DNA of 64,000 nt from Halostagnicola larsenii XH-48 (GCF_000517625.1 NZ_CP007055.1:992001-1056000), one strand, 5' to 3'; shown: positions 1 through 7,743, numbered from the stretch's first letter. Notes: generated by a model from the letters alone, not told the origin. Translations and numbers: made by a program.

Positions 1-971
1 GCGATTCGGTGTTCGTTCGGGTGGCGACCGTCGGTCTCGCGACTGTCGATCGCGTAGGTGTTCCCGGTCACGAACGCGACGCGGCCGTCGTTCGCGTAGG
101 CGTGATTCGGATAGGCATAGAGCGTTTCGCCGTCGATTTCGACCTCGGTCGCGAGGTCGACGCGCCACAGTTCGGCCCCGCCCGGACCGAGCAGGTAGCC
201 GCGCTTGTCGCCGTGACTCGAGACGGCGATCCGGTCGCCGTCGAACGAAACGTCGCCGACGCGTCGGTCACCTTCGGTGCCGGGGTCCCAGGACCACTCG
301 GGCGTTCCCGTCTCGGTCTCGAGGACGACCAGTCCGTTGTCGTGCTCGCCCATACACCGGTTGTAGCCGACCGCGAGGCACTCACCTGTTTCGTCGAGGT
401 CGATCGAAATCGGCGACGCGTCGGTCTCGTAGCGCCAGCGAACCGTGCCGTCGGCCTCGAACGCGTAGACGGTGCTGTGCCACTCGCGGCGCTCCCCGTC
501 GCGTTCGTAGCGTCGAGCCGCGGCGTACAGCTCGGGGCCTGATCCGCTTTCAGGTGCGTTCTCGCTGTTCCGGTCGCCGCCAGCCTCGAGGGCGACGACG
601 TAGGGCAGGTAGAAGATGCTCTCCCTTGAGGCCGCACCGACATCTTCGGCCGTGTCGGCGGACCAGCGCTTCGCACCCGACTCGAGGTCGTACGCTGCGA
701 TCGTTCCGGACTCGCCGCGACCCGCGACGACGAGCGAATCACCGACTGTCTCGAGGCCGACCGCGTGCTCCGGATGGTCGACTGACCACCGGGTCTCGAG
801 CGTGTCTCGATCGAACGCGGTGACGGTTCCGTCCCACTCGCCGGCCACGACGAGCGAATCGGTTGCGTGGACGCTCGAGCGCGTCCACATGTGCCGGCTC
901 CGAGCATTCTCGATGTCTCCCAGCGGTCGCGTCTCGAAGGGTTCCGACGGCGCGTGTTCGTTCGCCGCCAT
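1..971 (-). CDS. PQQ-like beta-propeller repeat protein, last gene of the cbi operon (3' end outside window)
   Basis: An open frame runs from an ATG at 971 to the left edge without a stop (323 codons seen), so the C-terminus is missing. The protein contains repeated blades of the type 'V.AFD..TLETRW' and 'VVLETETGTPEW', the pattern of PQQ-like or BamB-like WD-type propellers. No signal peptide or lipobox is visible at the N-terminus, so it is probably cytoplasmic. It starts 2 nt after the DUF3209 stop codon and is therefore most likely translated with the cobalamin operon. No catalytic motif is visible; a scaffold or binding role in corrin synthesis or cobalt handling is only inferred from position. 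Confidence 0.8.
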   Translation of the reverse strand, partial: MAANEHAPSEPFETRPLGDIENARSRHMWTRSSVHATDSLVVAGEWDGTVTAFDRDTLETRWSVDHPEHAVGLETVGDSLVVAGRGESGTIAAYDLESGAKRWSADTAEDVGAASRESIFYLPYVVALEAGGDRNSENAPESGSGPELYAAARRYERDGERREWHSTVYAFEADGTVRWRYETDASPISIDLDETGECLAVGYNRCMGEHDNGLVVLETETGTPEWSWDPGTEGDRRVGDVSFDGDRIAVSSHGDKRGYLLGPGGAELWRVDLATEVEIDGETLYAYPNHAYANDGRVAFVTGNTYAIDSRETDGRHPNEHRI

Positions 972-973
972 GC

Positions 974-1342
974 TTACTCCTCCGGAAACGTCTCGTGGAG
1001 CAGGTCGTGGGCGTCCTTGAGTCCCTCGAAGATACTCTCGCCCTGCGCGGTCAGCCGGTGGACGGCGCGTTCGGCGTCGCGGACGGCGAGCAGTCGCCCC
1101 CGCGTGTAGTCGTATTCGGGGTCATCCTCGTCCATCGTCGCGACCGTCTCCTCTAAGTCTACGAGTGCCGCGTCGAGGTGGCGTTCGATTTCGGCGAGGC
1201 TTTCGGCCGCCGCTAGGGCTTCGATCGGTCCCTCGAGGTGGCCTTCGAGGTCTTTCTCCGCGTGCTCGCGGGCGTGTCGGTCCCCGACGCCGAGGACGTT
1301 CATCAGTCCGAGTCTGAGCGCTTCGATTTCGTAACAGCTCAT
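974..1342 (-). CDS. DUF3209 family protein
   Basis: A 122-residue acidic, mostly helical protein that I recognise as the DUF3209 family, which I know from haloarchaeal cobalamin clusters. It begins MSCYEIEALRLGLMNVLG and has conserved His and Asp/Glu residues (for example DRHAREHAEKD near residues 21-31) that could bind metal. There is no signal peptide or membrane segment. It lies 34 nt after cbiX and 2 nt before the propeller gene, in the same operon. The function is unknown; the position next to the cobalt chelatase suggests a part in metal delivery or corrin handling, which is inference. Confidence 0.85.
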   Translation of the reverse strand: MSCYEIEALRLGLMNVLGVGDRHAREHAEKDLEGHLEGPIEALAAAESLAEIERHLDAALVDLEETVATMDEDDPEYDYTRGRLLAVRDAERAVHRLTAQGESIFEGLKDAHDLLHETFPEE

Positions 1343-1376
1343 GTGTATGTGTCGTATGTCGTCTTCTTTTCCGTTC

Positions 1377-2597
1377 TCAGAGCGTCTGATCGACGAGATC
1401 GCTCACGATGCGATCTCGATCGAGGTGATCAGAGACGATTCGATCCGCGTCGGTTTCGTCGACATCGCCGTACCAGATGCCGTCCGGGTAGACGGCGACC
1501 ATCGGCCCGTCGCCACAGCGGCCGAGACAGGACGATCTGGTGATCCGGGCGTCGCAGTGTTCGGAGTCGCGGGCTGCCTGTCGCAGGCGCTCGAGCACGG
1601 CCGACGACCCCATCCCCGAGCAGGTTCGATTCGTGCAGACGGCGACGTGTTTCCCCGGCGCGTCGTGGCTGTGTGGCTCGTCGTCGACGTCCTCGCGGTC
1701 GGCGTGACTCTCCTGGTGGGCGAGCGCTCGCAGCATCGCTCGAGCGCCGCCCCGATCCTCCTCGTAGCCCTCGAGGTCGACTTTGTACTTGCAGGTGTCA
1801 CAGGACATCTCGACGCTGTTCGATCGGGCCTCCTGCCAGCGGTCGGCGAAAACGTCGAGTAGTCTCGAGTCCGTTCCCAGCGGGTCGCCCGCGACCGCCT
1901 CGACGTAGGGGTAGTCCGCGTCGAACTCGTCGGTCCAGTCGCGGACGCGCTGGGTTAACACGCCGTCGCCGAGCATGTACGGCAGGACCACGACGGCGTC
2001 GGGTCGGTGTTTCGAGAGCCCGTGAAGCGATTCCTCGAGCGTCGGTTCCGTCACGCCGACGAACGACGCCTCGACTCGCGAGAACTCCCGACCTTCGTAG
2101 AGCAACCTGGCCAGCTTGTGCACGTCGCCGTTGGCGTCCGGATCGCTCGAGCCCCGCGCACAGAGAACGACGGCAACGTCGTCTTCGTCCCGATCGACGC
2201 CCAACCGGCGTTCGACGGCCGCGGCGCGGTCCTCGAGCAAGTCGAGAATCGCCGGGTGAATGCCCAGGTGCGCGCCGTTGTTGATCTCGATTCCGTGGGT
2301 TGCTCGAGCCTGCTCGACCGCAAGCGGTACGTCGTTTTTGACGTGGCTCGCCGCGAACAGCGAGCAGTGGACGACGGTGACCTCGCTCGCGAGCGCCGCC
2401 AGCGTCTCGAAGGCCTCGTCGATGGCCGGCTCCGCCAACTCGAGAAACGCGGCGTCGACGGGGATCCCGAGTCGCGACTCGAGGGCCGCGGCCAGTTCGC
2501 GAACCTGTTCGTTCGAGCGCTCGCGCCTCGAGCCGTGGCCGACCAGCAGGACGGCCTCGTCGTCGAAGGCGAACGCGATGTCGTCGGTTTTGCTCAT
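1377..2597 (-). CDS. cbiX: Sirohydrochlorin cobaltochelatase CbiX with C-terminal iron-sulfur domains
   Basis: Inserts cobalt into sirohydrochlorin at the start of the early-cobalt (anaerobic-type) cobalamin pathway. The first 250 residues carry two CbiX half-domains, with the metal-site signature LLVGHGSRRERSN near residue 18 and HCSLFAASHVKND near residue 76. A CDTCKYK segment follows at about residue 266, resembling the iron-sulfur region of DR2241-type CbiX. The last ~80 residues form a thioredoxin-like [2Fe-2S] ferredoxin domain (CTNRTC, then CLGRCGDGPMVAVYPDG). At 406 residues it is much longer than minimal archaeal CbiX (about 130), because it is a duplicated, two-module form. It lies 60 nt downstream of the LAGLIDADG-like gene. 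Confidence 0.93.
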   Translation of the reverse strand: MSKTDDIAFAFDDEAVLLVGHGSRRERSNEQVRELAAALESRLGIPVDAAFLELAEPAIDEAFETLAALASEVTVVHCSLFAASHVKNDVPLAVEQARATHGIEINNGAHLGIHPAILDLLEDRAAAVERRLGVDRDEDDVAVVLCARGSSDPDANGDVHKLARLLYEGREFSRVEASFVGVTEPTLEESLHGLSKHRPDAVVVLPYMLGDGVLTQRVRDWTDEFDADYPYVEAVAGDPLGTDSRLLDVFADRWQEARSNSVEMSCDTCKYKVDLEGYEEDRGGARAMLRALAHQESHADREDVDDEPHSHDAPGKHVAVCTNRTCSGMGSSAVLERLRQAARDSEHCDARITRSSCLGRCGDGPMVAVYPDGIWYGDVDETDADRIVSDHLDRDRIVSDLVDQTL

Positions 2598-2657
2598 GCG
2601 TGGGTCGTCTTTCGGTGTCGTAGCCAGTCGTTCCGCTCTCCGCTGTCGCAGACGGAC

Positions 2658-3380
2658 TCAGTCGTAGGCGTCGGCCTGCTCGAGGCTCTTTCGTAACTTT
2701 CGCTCGCGACTCGGCGCGTAGAGGCCGGTCTCATCGCAGTCCTCGTAGAGCCACGTGCCGAACTCGGGGGCGGCGTCGTCGTCGACGCCGAACCAGAATC
2801 CGCCCGAGGAAGTCTCCGAGAGGTTTCCCATCGGTGCGTCTACCGGGCAGTCTTCGATCAGCTCTCGAGTCAGTTCGAGAAGCGTCTCGTCGTCGTGGAC
2901 GAACGAGATGCCCACGGTCCCTCTCGTGGACTTGAAACAGATCGTTCCACAGCCCTCGAGGATGCCCCGAAGCAGCTCCCGATCGTGGCTCGCGAACGCC
3001 GAGAAGCGGTAGCTCCCGCGGCCGTCGACTGGGAGACCGAGCGTCCCGCTGCGTCCGAACAGTCCGTCTCCCGCGTTCTCCGCATCCTTCTCACCCGTGG
3101 AGCCGATCTCGAGCGTGTACTCGTCTTCGGTTCGGGTGATCGACGCGTCGTGGGCGTACTCGCGACTGGCCGTCTCGTGGTCGATCTCGCCGCCGGCAAT
3201 GGTTGCGAGCACTTTTGCGGACTCCTCGTCGTTGGTCACGACTTCGACGGTTCCCTCGCCAACGTCGCCGCTCCCGGCGACGTGACCCCAGAGGTAGGCC
3301 GACGCGGGGTGGCCAGCGAGCGGGTCGGCGGGGACCTCGATCTCGAGCGGGTCGCTGTCGGATCCGGCGGCGTCGCTCAT
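2658..3380 (-). CDS. LAGLIDADG-fold protein of the cobalamin operon, probably without nuclease activity
   Basis: A 240-residue protein, usually annotated only as a cobalamin-operon protein. Two segments look like the paired LAGLIDADG helices: YLWGHVAGSGDV (residues 29-40) and RELLRGILEGCGTICF (134-149). Each is followed by a beta strand and a 'DEESAKVLATI' or 'DDETLLELTRELI' helix, and the C-terminal WLYEDCDETGLYAPSRERK resembles the last element of LAGLIDADG domains. The acidic catalytic positions are Ser37 and Cys144, so cleavage activity is unlikely. The ATG at 3380 was chosen because an upstream in-frame extension would overlap the ferredoxin gene. It lies 16 nt after the ferredoxin. The homology is by eye; the role in cobalamin synthesis is unknown. 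Confidence 0.8.
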   Translation of the reverse strand: MSDAAGSDSDPLEIEVPADPLAGHPASAYLWGHVAGSGDVGEGTVEVVTNDEESAKVLATIAGGEIDHETASREYAHDASITRTEDEYTLEIGSTGEKDAENAGDGLFGRSGTLGLPVDGRGSYRFSAFASHDRELLRGILEGCGTICFKSTRGTVGISFVHDDETLLELTRELIEDCPVDAPMGNLSETSSGGFWFGVDDDAAPEFGTWLYEDCDETGLYAPSRERKLRKSLEQADAYD

Positions 3381-3396
3381 CGTCTCACCTCCCCGC

Positions 3397-3663
3397 TCAT
3401 TCGCCCACCTCGCGAACGACGATGGCGTCCGTCGGACAGGCCGCGGCGGCTTGCTGGGCCTCGTCGATCCGTTCGTCGTCAAACGTCGCGACGACTCGTT
3501 CGTCCATGTCGGTCACCTCGCCCTCGCAGTCGTAGACGGGATCTGCGTCGGGATCGATCGTCGCCAGCCCGTCGTCGCCCTCGACGAACCGCGGATCGCG
3601 GGTCAGGCAGGCGAAGATGCCGTCGCAGGCGTCTTTCTCGATGGTGATCTCGTAGGCCGGCAT
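3397..3663 (-). CDS. Ferredoxin, probably [3Fe-4S] type
   Basis: An 88-residue electron-transfer protein. Cys13 and Cys19 (CDGIFAC, C-x5-C) and a late CPTDAI motif give the three-cysteine arrangement of small [3Fe-4S] ferredoxins. The second cysteine of a normal CxxCxxxC motif is absent. The region between holds an acidic loop, as in halophilic ferredoxins. It starts 2 nt after the cbiH1 stop codon, so it is translated with the corrin-ring methyltransferases. It may deliver electrons to a redox step of corrin synthesis, such as C-ring contraction or the precorrin-6 reduction for which no gene is visible here. A [4Fe-4S] cluster with a non-Cys ligand is an alternative. Confidence 0.88.
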   Translation of the reverse strand: MPAYEITIEKDACDGIFACLTRDPRFVEGDDGLATIDPDADPVYDCEGEVTDMDERVVATFDDERIDEAQQAAAACPTDAIVVREVGE

Positions 3664-3665
3664 GG

Positions 3666-4655
3666 TTAGTAGTCGTACTTCGTCTCGTAGCCACGCGGGG
3701 TGACCATCCGGTCGTCCCAGACGTAGGTCTCCTCGTTGCCGACGACGATGGTCGTCGTCATGTCGATGATCTCGCTTTCGCCGAGCTCCTCGAGTTCGCC
3801 CAGCTCCGTGATCAGCACCTGCTCGTCCTCGCGGCCCGCGCCGTGGACGATGCCGACCGGCGTGTCGTGGTCGCGATGGGTCAGCAGGATCTCACAGCAC
3901 TTCTGGAAGTTCTCTCGGCGCTTGCGGCTCCACGGGTTGTAGATCGTGATCGTGAAGCTCTCGCTCGCGACCGAATGCAGGCGCGACTCGATTTCGGGCA
4001 TCGGAACGAGGTGATCCGAGAGCGAAATCGAGACGGTGTCGTTCACGAGGGGAGCGCCGAGGCGAGCCCCGCAGGACTGGGCCGCCGGAACGCCGGGGAC
4101 AACCTCGAAGTCGACCATCGACGCCGTCGCGCCCTTGGATTCGATGATCTCGAGCGCCAGTCCCGCCAGTGCGTAGACGTTGGGGTCGCCGCTGCCGACG
4201 ATAGCCACGTCGTTGCCCGCGAGCGTGCGGTCGATCGCTTCTTCCGTGCGCGAGACTTCGCCGCACATCGGCGTATCGTACAGTTCGTCGGCTTCTTCGG
4301 TGATCTCGTCGGGAATGAGGTCGATGTAGGTCGTGTAGCCGACGATATGTTCGGCCTCGAGCAGCGCCGCTTTCGCCCGTTCGGTCATCCCCTCCGGGTG
4401 GCCGGGACCGAGTCCGACCGCGATCAGTTGCCCGGGCTCAGCGTCGAAGTCCTCGACAGTGGAGCCGACCTTCTCGTCGGTTTTCTCCTGCTTGCTCGAG
4501 GCGGAACTCGAGCCGCACTTGGAACTCGAGGACGACGAATCGCTCGAGGCGTCCGAACTCCCGCCGCACTTCGAGGACGTCTCTTCGCTCCCGCTCGTCG
4601 ACGCGCCGCATTTGGATGTCGATTCGGTTTCGTCTGCGTTGGTATCAGTACTCAT
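3666..4655 (-). CDS. cbiH1: Cobalt-precorrin-3B C17-methyltransferase, copy 1, with Cys/Ser-rich N-terminal extension
   Basis: SAM-dependent methyltransferase that methylates C17 and drives ring contraction of cobalt-precorrin-3. The tetrapyrrole methylase domain starts near residue 75 with LIAVGLGPGHPEGMT, followed by IVGYTTYIDLI, GSGDPNVYALAG and EVVPGVPAAQSCGARLGAPL, typical of CbiH/CobJ. The ~65 residues before it are Ser-rich, contain three Lys-Cys-Gly units (SKCGAS, SKCGGS, SKCGSS) and have no counterpart in ordinary CbiH. This makes the protein 329 residues instead of about 250. It lies 12 nt downstream of cbiH2 and 2 nt upstream of the ferredoxin gene. Which of the two CbiH copies does the classical reaction cannot be told from sequence. 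Confidence 0.92.
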   Translation of the reverse strand: MSTDTNADETESTSKCGASTSGSEETSSKCGGSSDASSDSSSSSSKCGSSSASSKQEKTDEKVGSTVEDFDAEPGQLIAVGLGPGHPEGMTERAKAALLEAEHIVGYTTYIDLIPDEITEEADELYDTPMCGEVSRTEEAIDRTLAGNDVAIVGSGDPNVYALAGLALEIIESKGATASMVDFEVVPGVPAAQSCGARLGAPLVNDTVSISLSDHLVPMPEIESRLHSVASESFTITIYNPWSRKRRENFQKCCEILLTHRDHDTPVGIVHGAGREDEQVLITELGELEELGESEIIDMTTTIVVGNEETYVWDDRMVTPRGYETKYDY

Positions 4656-4667
4656 TGGCTGTTGGTG

Positions 4668-5582
4668 TTAGAAATTGTCGACGTCACGCCCGCCGCGGGG
4701 GGTGACGAGATACGTTCGGTCGTCGTTCTCCCAGATCTTGGTCTCGTGATTGCCGATGATTAGCGAGGTTCCCATTCCGGAGACCTTCTCGTCGTGGGCC
4801 GCCGCCTCGCCGAGGGTGGTGATGAAGTGATCCTCGCCGTTCCGGCCGGCGTCTTCCCGGCCGGCGTCGTTGACGATGGCGACGTACGCGTCGTCGGTCC
4901 GCTCCTCGCGGACGATATCGACCGCCTTCTCGTAGTTTCGCCAGCAGTTGTAGAGGACGATGACGAAGTCGCTGATCGCCGCCGCGCGAAGCTTCTCCTC
5001 GATCTCGTCCCAGCCGCGCCACTTATCGGAGAGCGAAATCGTACAGAAGTCGTTACACAGCGGCGCGCCGACGTTGGCCGCGCCGCCGAGCGCTGCGGTC
5101 AGGCCCGGAACGATCTCGACGGGGATGTCGTCTGCGTCCTCCTCCTCGGCCATCAGGAAGATCAGGTCCGACTTGCCGTAGACCGAGGGGTCGCCGCCCG
5201 AGACGTGGGCGACGTCTTCGCCCTCCCGAACGCGGTCGAAGGCCTCCTTCGCCAGTTCGATCTGGCGACCCATCGTCGAGCGGACGATCTGCTGTTCGAA
5301 GCCGCCCTCTCGGTCGCCTTCGGCTCGCGACGCGGTGGAATTCGATCGAGTGGCGATCCCATCCTCGTCCACCGCCTCTTCGGGAGGCAGCGTGCCGTCC
5401 TCGCGCAAGAACGTCTGATAGAGGTCCGAGGCGATCACGCAGTCGGCGGATTCGATCACCGCCTTCGCCTTCGCGGTCATGTGATCCGGCAGTCCGGGGC
5501 CGATGCCGACGACGTAGAGGGTGCCGTACTCCTCGGGAGTTCCCGAGTCGGCTTCGCTTGCGGCAGCGTCGGTTCCGCTCAT
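4668..5582 (-). CDS. cbiH2: Cobalt-precorrin-3B C17-methyltransferase paralogue, copy 2
   Basis: Second CbiH-type methyltransferase (304 residues) in tandem with cbiH1. It shows LYVVGIGPGLPDHMT, HVSGGDPSVYGKSDL, EIVPGLTAALGGAANVGAPL and the C-terminal TSLIIGNHETKIW. Compared with copy 1 it has an insertion of about 45 residues after the second helix (DGTLPPEEAVDEDG onward) and lacks the YTTYIDLI segment. Its start codon overlaps the cbiG stop codon (ATGA), so the two are translationally coupled. The divergence from copy 1 suggests division of labour or a changed substrate, perhaps covering a step whose usual enzyme is missing here. Confidence 0.9.
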   Translation of the reverse strand: MSGTDAAASEADSGTPEEYGTLYVVGIGPGLPDHMTAKAKAVIESADCVIASDLYQTFLREDGTLPPEEAVDEDGIATRSNSTASRAEGDREGGFEQQIVRSTMGRQIELAKEAFDRVREGEDVAHVSGGDPSVYGKSDLIFLMAEEEDADDIPVEIVPGLTAALGGAANVGAPLCNDFCTISLSDKWRGWDEIEEKLRAAAISDFVIVLYNCWRNYEKAVDIVREERTDDAYVAIVNDAGREDAGRNGEDHFITTLGEAAAHDEKVSGMGTSLIIGNHETKIWENDDRTYLVTPRGGRDVDNF

Positions 5583-6589
5583 TTGCCGATCGCCACCGTA
5601 ACCTCGTTTTCGTAGCCGACCTTCTCGAGGACGAGTTCATTCTCGGCCCCGCCGGCGATGGCGCTCGCCTCCGAGACGCCCGGCCAGCCGATCAAGTCCT
5701 TCGACCGCGAGGGCGTCGGCCCCTCGTGGTCGAGCAGCGTCTCCTTGTCGAAGACGACGACGCCGAGGTCGAGTTCGTCCGCGGCCTCGAGTAGCCCTTC
5801 CTCGTCTTCCTTGCGAGTCGCCGTGCCGACGAATTCGACGTCTTCGAAGCCGTAATCGGTCTCCTCGAGCGCCTGTTCCCAGGCGGCGAGGAAGGCATCC
5901 TTGCTCGCGCCCGAAACGCTCCCGGTGCCCAGCACGATTCCGTCCTGTTTGTTGCGCTTGAGCACCGTCACGTCGTCGCCGACGAGGACGGCTTTGGGGC
6001 CCTCGAGTCGTGCGACGGGTCCCAAATTATCGTCCAGCACGGCGAGGTTGGTCTTTACGGTTGAGTCGCCGTTGACCACGTGGGCGTCCATCGCCTTCGC
6101 GCGGGATTCGACGCCTTGCTTGCCGGCGGCCTCGCTCGCGGTGGTCATCGCCGGCACCGCGCCCATCGTCGCCAGGTCCTGTGCGACCTGGTTCGCGCCG
6201 TGGTGGCCGCCCGTGATCGGGATGGCCCAGGTGAGTTCCTCGTCGACGACGCAGATCGCGGGGTCGTCCCACTTGTCGTCGAGCAGATGGGCGGTCTTGC
6301 GCATCGCGATTCCGCTCGCCATCAGCCCGATGAAGCAGTCGTACTCGCCCCAGTGTTCCTCGAAGACGTCGCCGTGGTACTCGATGATGTCGATCGCCTC
6401 GTAGCGATCGCCGATCTCCGATTTGATCTCCTCGGCGGTGTCCATCTTCCGGCCGAAGGAGATGATCGCGATCTCCTCTGCGACCTCGCCGTCCGAATCC
6501 GCCGTCGAACAGTGGCCGCCGGAGTCGTTGCTGGTACTCGAGTCGTCCGTTCCCTCCGCAGTCTCGGTGTTTTCAGTTCCTGAACTCAT
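5579..6589 (-). CDS. cbiG: Cobalt-precorrin-5A hydrolase CbiG
   Basis: Opens the delta-lactone of cobalt-precorrin-5A and releases acetaldehyde in the early-cobalt pathway. The N-terminal domain has IISFGRKMDTAEEI and DCFIGLMASGIAMRKTAHLL, and the central linker WAIPITGGHHGANQVAQDLA. The C-terminal domain shows LGTGSVSGASKDAFLAAWEQ and later SEASAIAGGAENELVLEK. These match the two-domain CbiG architecture. The first ~40 residues are an acidic Ser/Thr-rich tail typical of haloarchaea. A GA-rich ribosome-binding site (GAGAGGA) lies just upstream of the ATG at 6589, which fits translation from inside a polycistronic message after the long repeat element. The gene overlaps cbiH2 by 4 nt. Confidence 0.93.
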   Translation of the reverse strand: MSSGTENTETAEGTDDSSTSNDSGGHCSTADSDGEVAEEIAIISFGRKMDTAEEIKSEIGDRYEAIDIIEYHGDVFEEHWGEYDCFIGLMASGIAMRKTAHLLDDKWDDPAICVVDEELTWAIPITGGHHGANQVAQDLATMGAVPAMTTASEAAGKQGVESRAKAMDAHVVNGDSTVKTNLAVLDDNLGPVARLEGPKAVLVGDDVTVLKRNKQDGIVLGTGSVSGASKDAFLAAWEQALEETDYGFEDVEFVGTATRKEDEEGLLEAADELDLGVVVFDKETLLDHEGPTPSRSKDLIGWPGVSEASAIAGGAENELVLEKVGYENEVTVAIGK

Positions 6590-6660
6590 TATAAATCCTC
6601 TCTCGTACTGAAATCGTCCTTCCCACGCGCTATCGACCCGGCCAAACCACCTCGAGGGTA

Positions 6661-6775
6661 GGACTGAAAGGGGCTGGCTCGGTCGGCGAGCGAGACGACG
6701 TAAGCACCGCAGCGACCGACGGGAGCGAGGGGCGCAGCGAGTCGCAGCCGTCGAGCGAGCCAGGGGCTTTCGGGG
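6661..6775. repeat. Long imperfect inverted repeat between cbiF and cbiG
   Basis: The 213-nt spacer between cbiF and cbiG is the only sizeable gap in an otherwise tightly packed operon. It holds an extended dyad. The left arm (6667-6686) and right arm (6748-6770) pair through AAAG/CTTT and CTGGCTCG/CGAGCCAG plus a TCG/CGA extension, broken by a 3-nt internal loop. The centre is rich in GCGAG-type short repeats and can fold further. No open reading frame or B12-box riboswitch motif is recognisable. It resembles the extragenic palindromic elements scattered in haloarchaeal genomes and could act as an RNA processing or attenuation site. Confidence 0.7.
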
Positions 6776-6802
6776 TGTTTGCGGTCCGTCTGTCGATTCG
6801 TT

Positions 6803-7741
6803 TCAGTCATCGCTCGCCTCCGGTTTGCTCGCGTTCTCGTCCGCACTCTCCGACGATCCCCGATTGGCCCAGTCGCCGTAGAGGAAGGATCGCTCGTAGC
6901 CCGCGCCTGTCACCGCATCGCCGATGACGACCAGTGCGGAGGCCCGATACCCAGCTTCCTCGACCTTGTCCGCAATCGTCCCGATATCGCCAATTATCAC
7001 GTCCTCGTCGGGCCAGGAGGCATGATAGATCACCGCAACCGGCGTCTCCGGATCGTGATCGGCCTCGAGCAACCGATCCATCGTGTCCCGAACGGCGTGG
7101 GTCCCGAGGTAGATGCAGGTCGTCACGTCGCCCATCTCGACGAACTCCGAAATGTGATCTTCGTCCGCAGTCAGGGTCTTGCCCTGCGGTCGGGTGAACG
7201 CGACGTGGTTCGACACCTCGTTTAACGTCAACTGCGTCCGCAGCGTCGCGCTCGCGGCAAAGGCGGACGTGACGCCGGGGACGAAATGGGTCGGGACGCC
7301 CTCGTGTTCCAGCGCGTCCATCTGCTCCAAAGCGGCCCCGTAGATCGCAGGGTCGCCGCTGTGGAGCCGAACCACGTTCTCGCCGTTTTCGTAGGCATCG
7401 CGCATGAGCGGGATCAGCTCCTCGAGATCCTTGCCCACGGAGTTCACCAGCTCCGCGTGGGCGCAGTACTCCTCAAGCAGTTCGCTGTTGACCAGCGAGC
7501 CGGCGTGGACGACCAGGTCGGCCTCCCCAAGCAGTTCCTTTCCCGCCACGGTCAGCAGCCGCGGGTTGCCGGGTCCGGCTCCGACGAAGGGAATCCCCTC
7601 CTGCTCGTCGCCGGCGCTGTGCTCGAAAATCCGCTCGTCCAGTTCCTCGCGGCGGCGCTCTCCTTGGGCGTCGATCGCCTGCTGTGGATCGTCGCCATCG
7701 GTCGCTATGCTCGTCTCTCCCGTATCGTCTGTATTCGTCAT
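6803..7741 (-). CDS. cbiF: Cobalt-precorrin-4 C11-methyltransferase CbiF
   Basis: SAM-dependent tetrapyrrole methylase (312 residues) that methylates C11 of cobalt-precorrin-4. After a ~48-residue acidic tail the domain begins IPFVGAGPGNPRLLT. The family-typical ADLVVHAGSLV, VVRLHSGDPAIYGA, FVPGVTSAFAASATLRTQLT and TRPQGKTL follow. The ATG at 7741 was preferred over an in-frame candidate 11 codons upstream because that one would overlap the cbiL stop codon. The gap to cbiL is only 2 nt. Downstream is a 213-nt spacer with a long inverted repeat before cbiG. Confidence 0.94.
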   Translation of the reverse strand: MTNTDDTGETSIATDGDDPQQAIDAQGERRREELDERIFEHSAGDEQEGIPFVGAGPGNPRLLTVAGKELLGEADLVVHAGSLVNSELLEEYCAHAELVNSVGKDLEELIPLMRDAYENGENVVRLHSGDPAIYGAALEQMDALEHEGVPTHFVPGVTSAFAASATLRTQLTLNEVSNHVAFTRPQGKTLTADEDHISEFVEMGDVTTCIYLGTHAVRDTMDRLLEADHDPETPVAVIYHASWPDEDVIIGDIGTIADKVEEAGYRASALVVIGDAVTGAGYERSFLYGDWANRGSSESADENASKPEASDD

Positions 7742-7743
7742 AC

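Noticed and set aside
6590-6802. B12 riboswitch in the cbiF-cbiG spacer
   Set aside because: The inverted repeat lacks the conserved B12-box sequence and lies mid-operon; I could not support a riboswitch.
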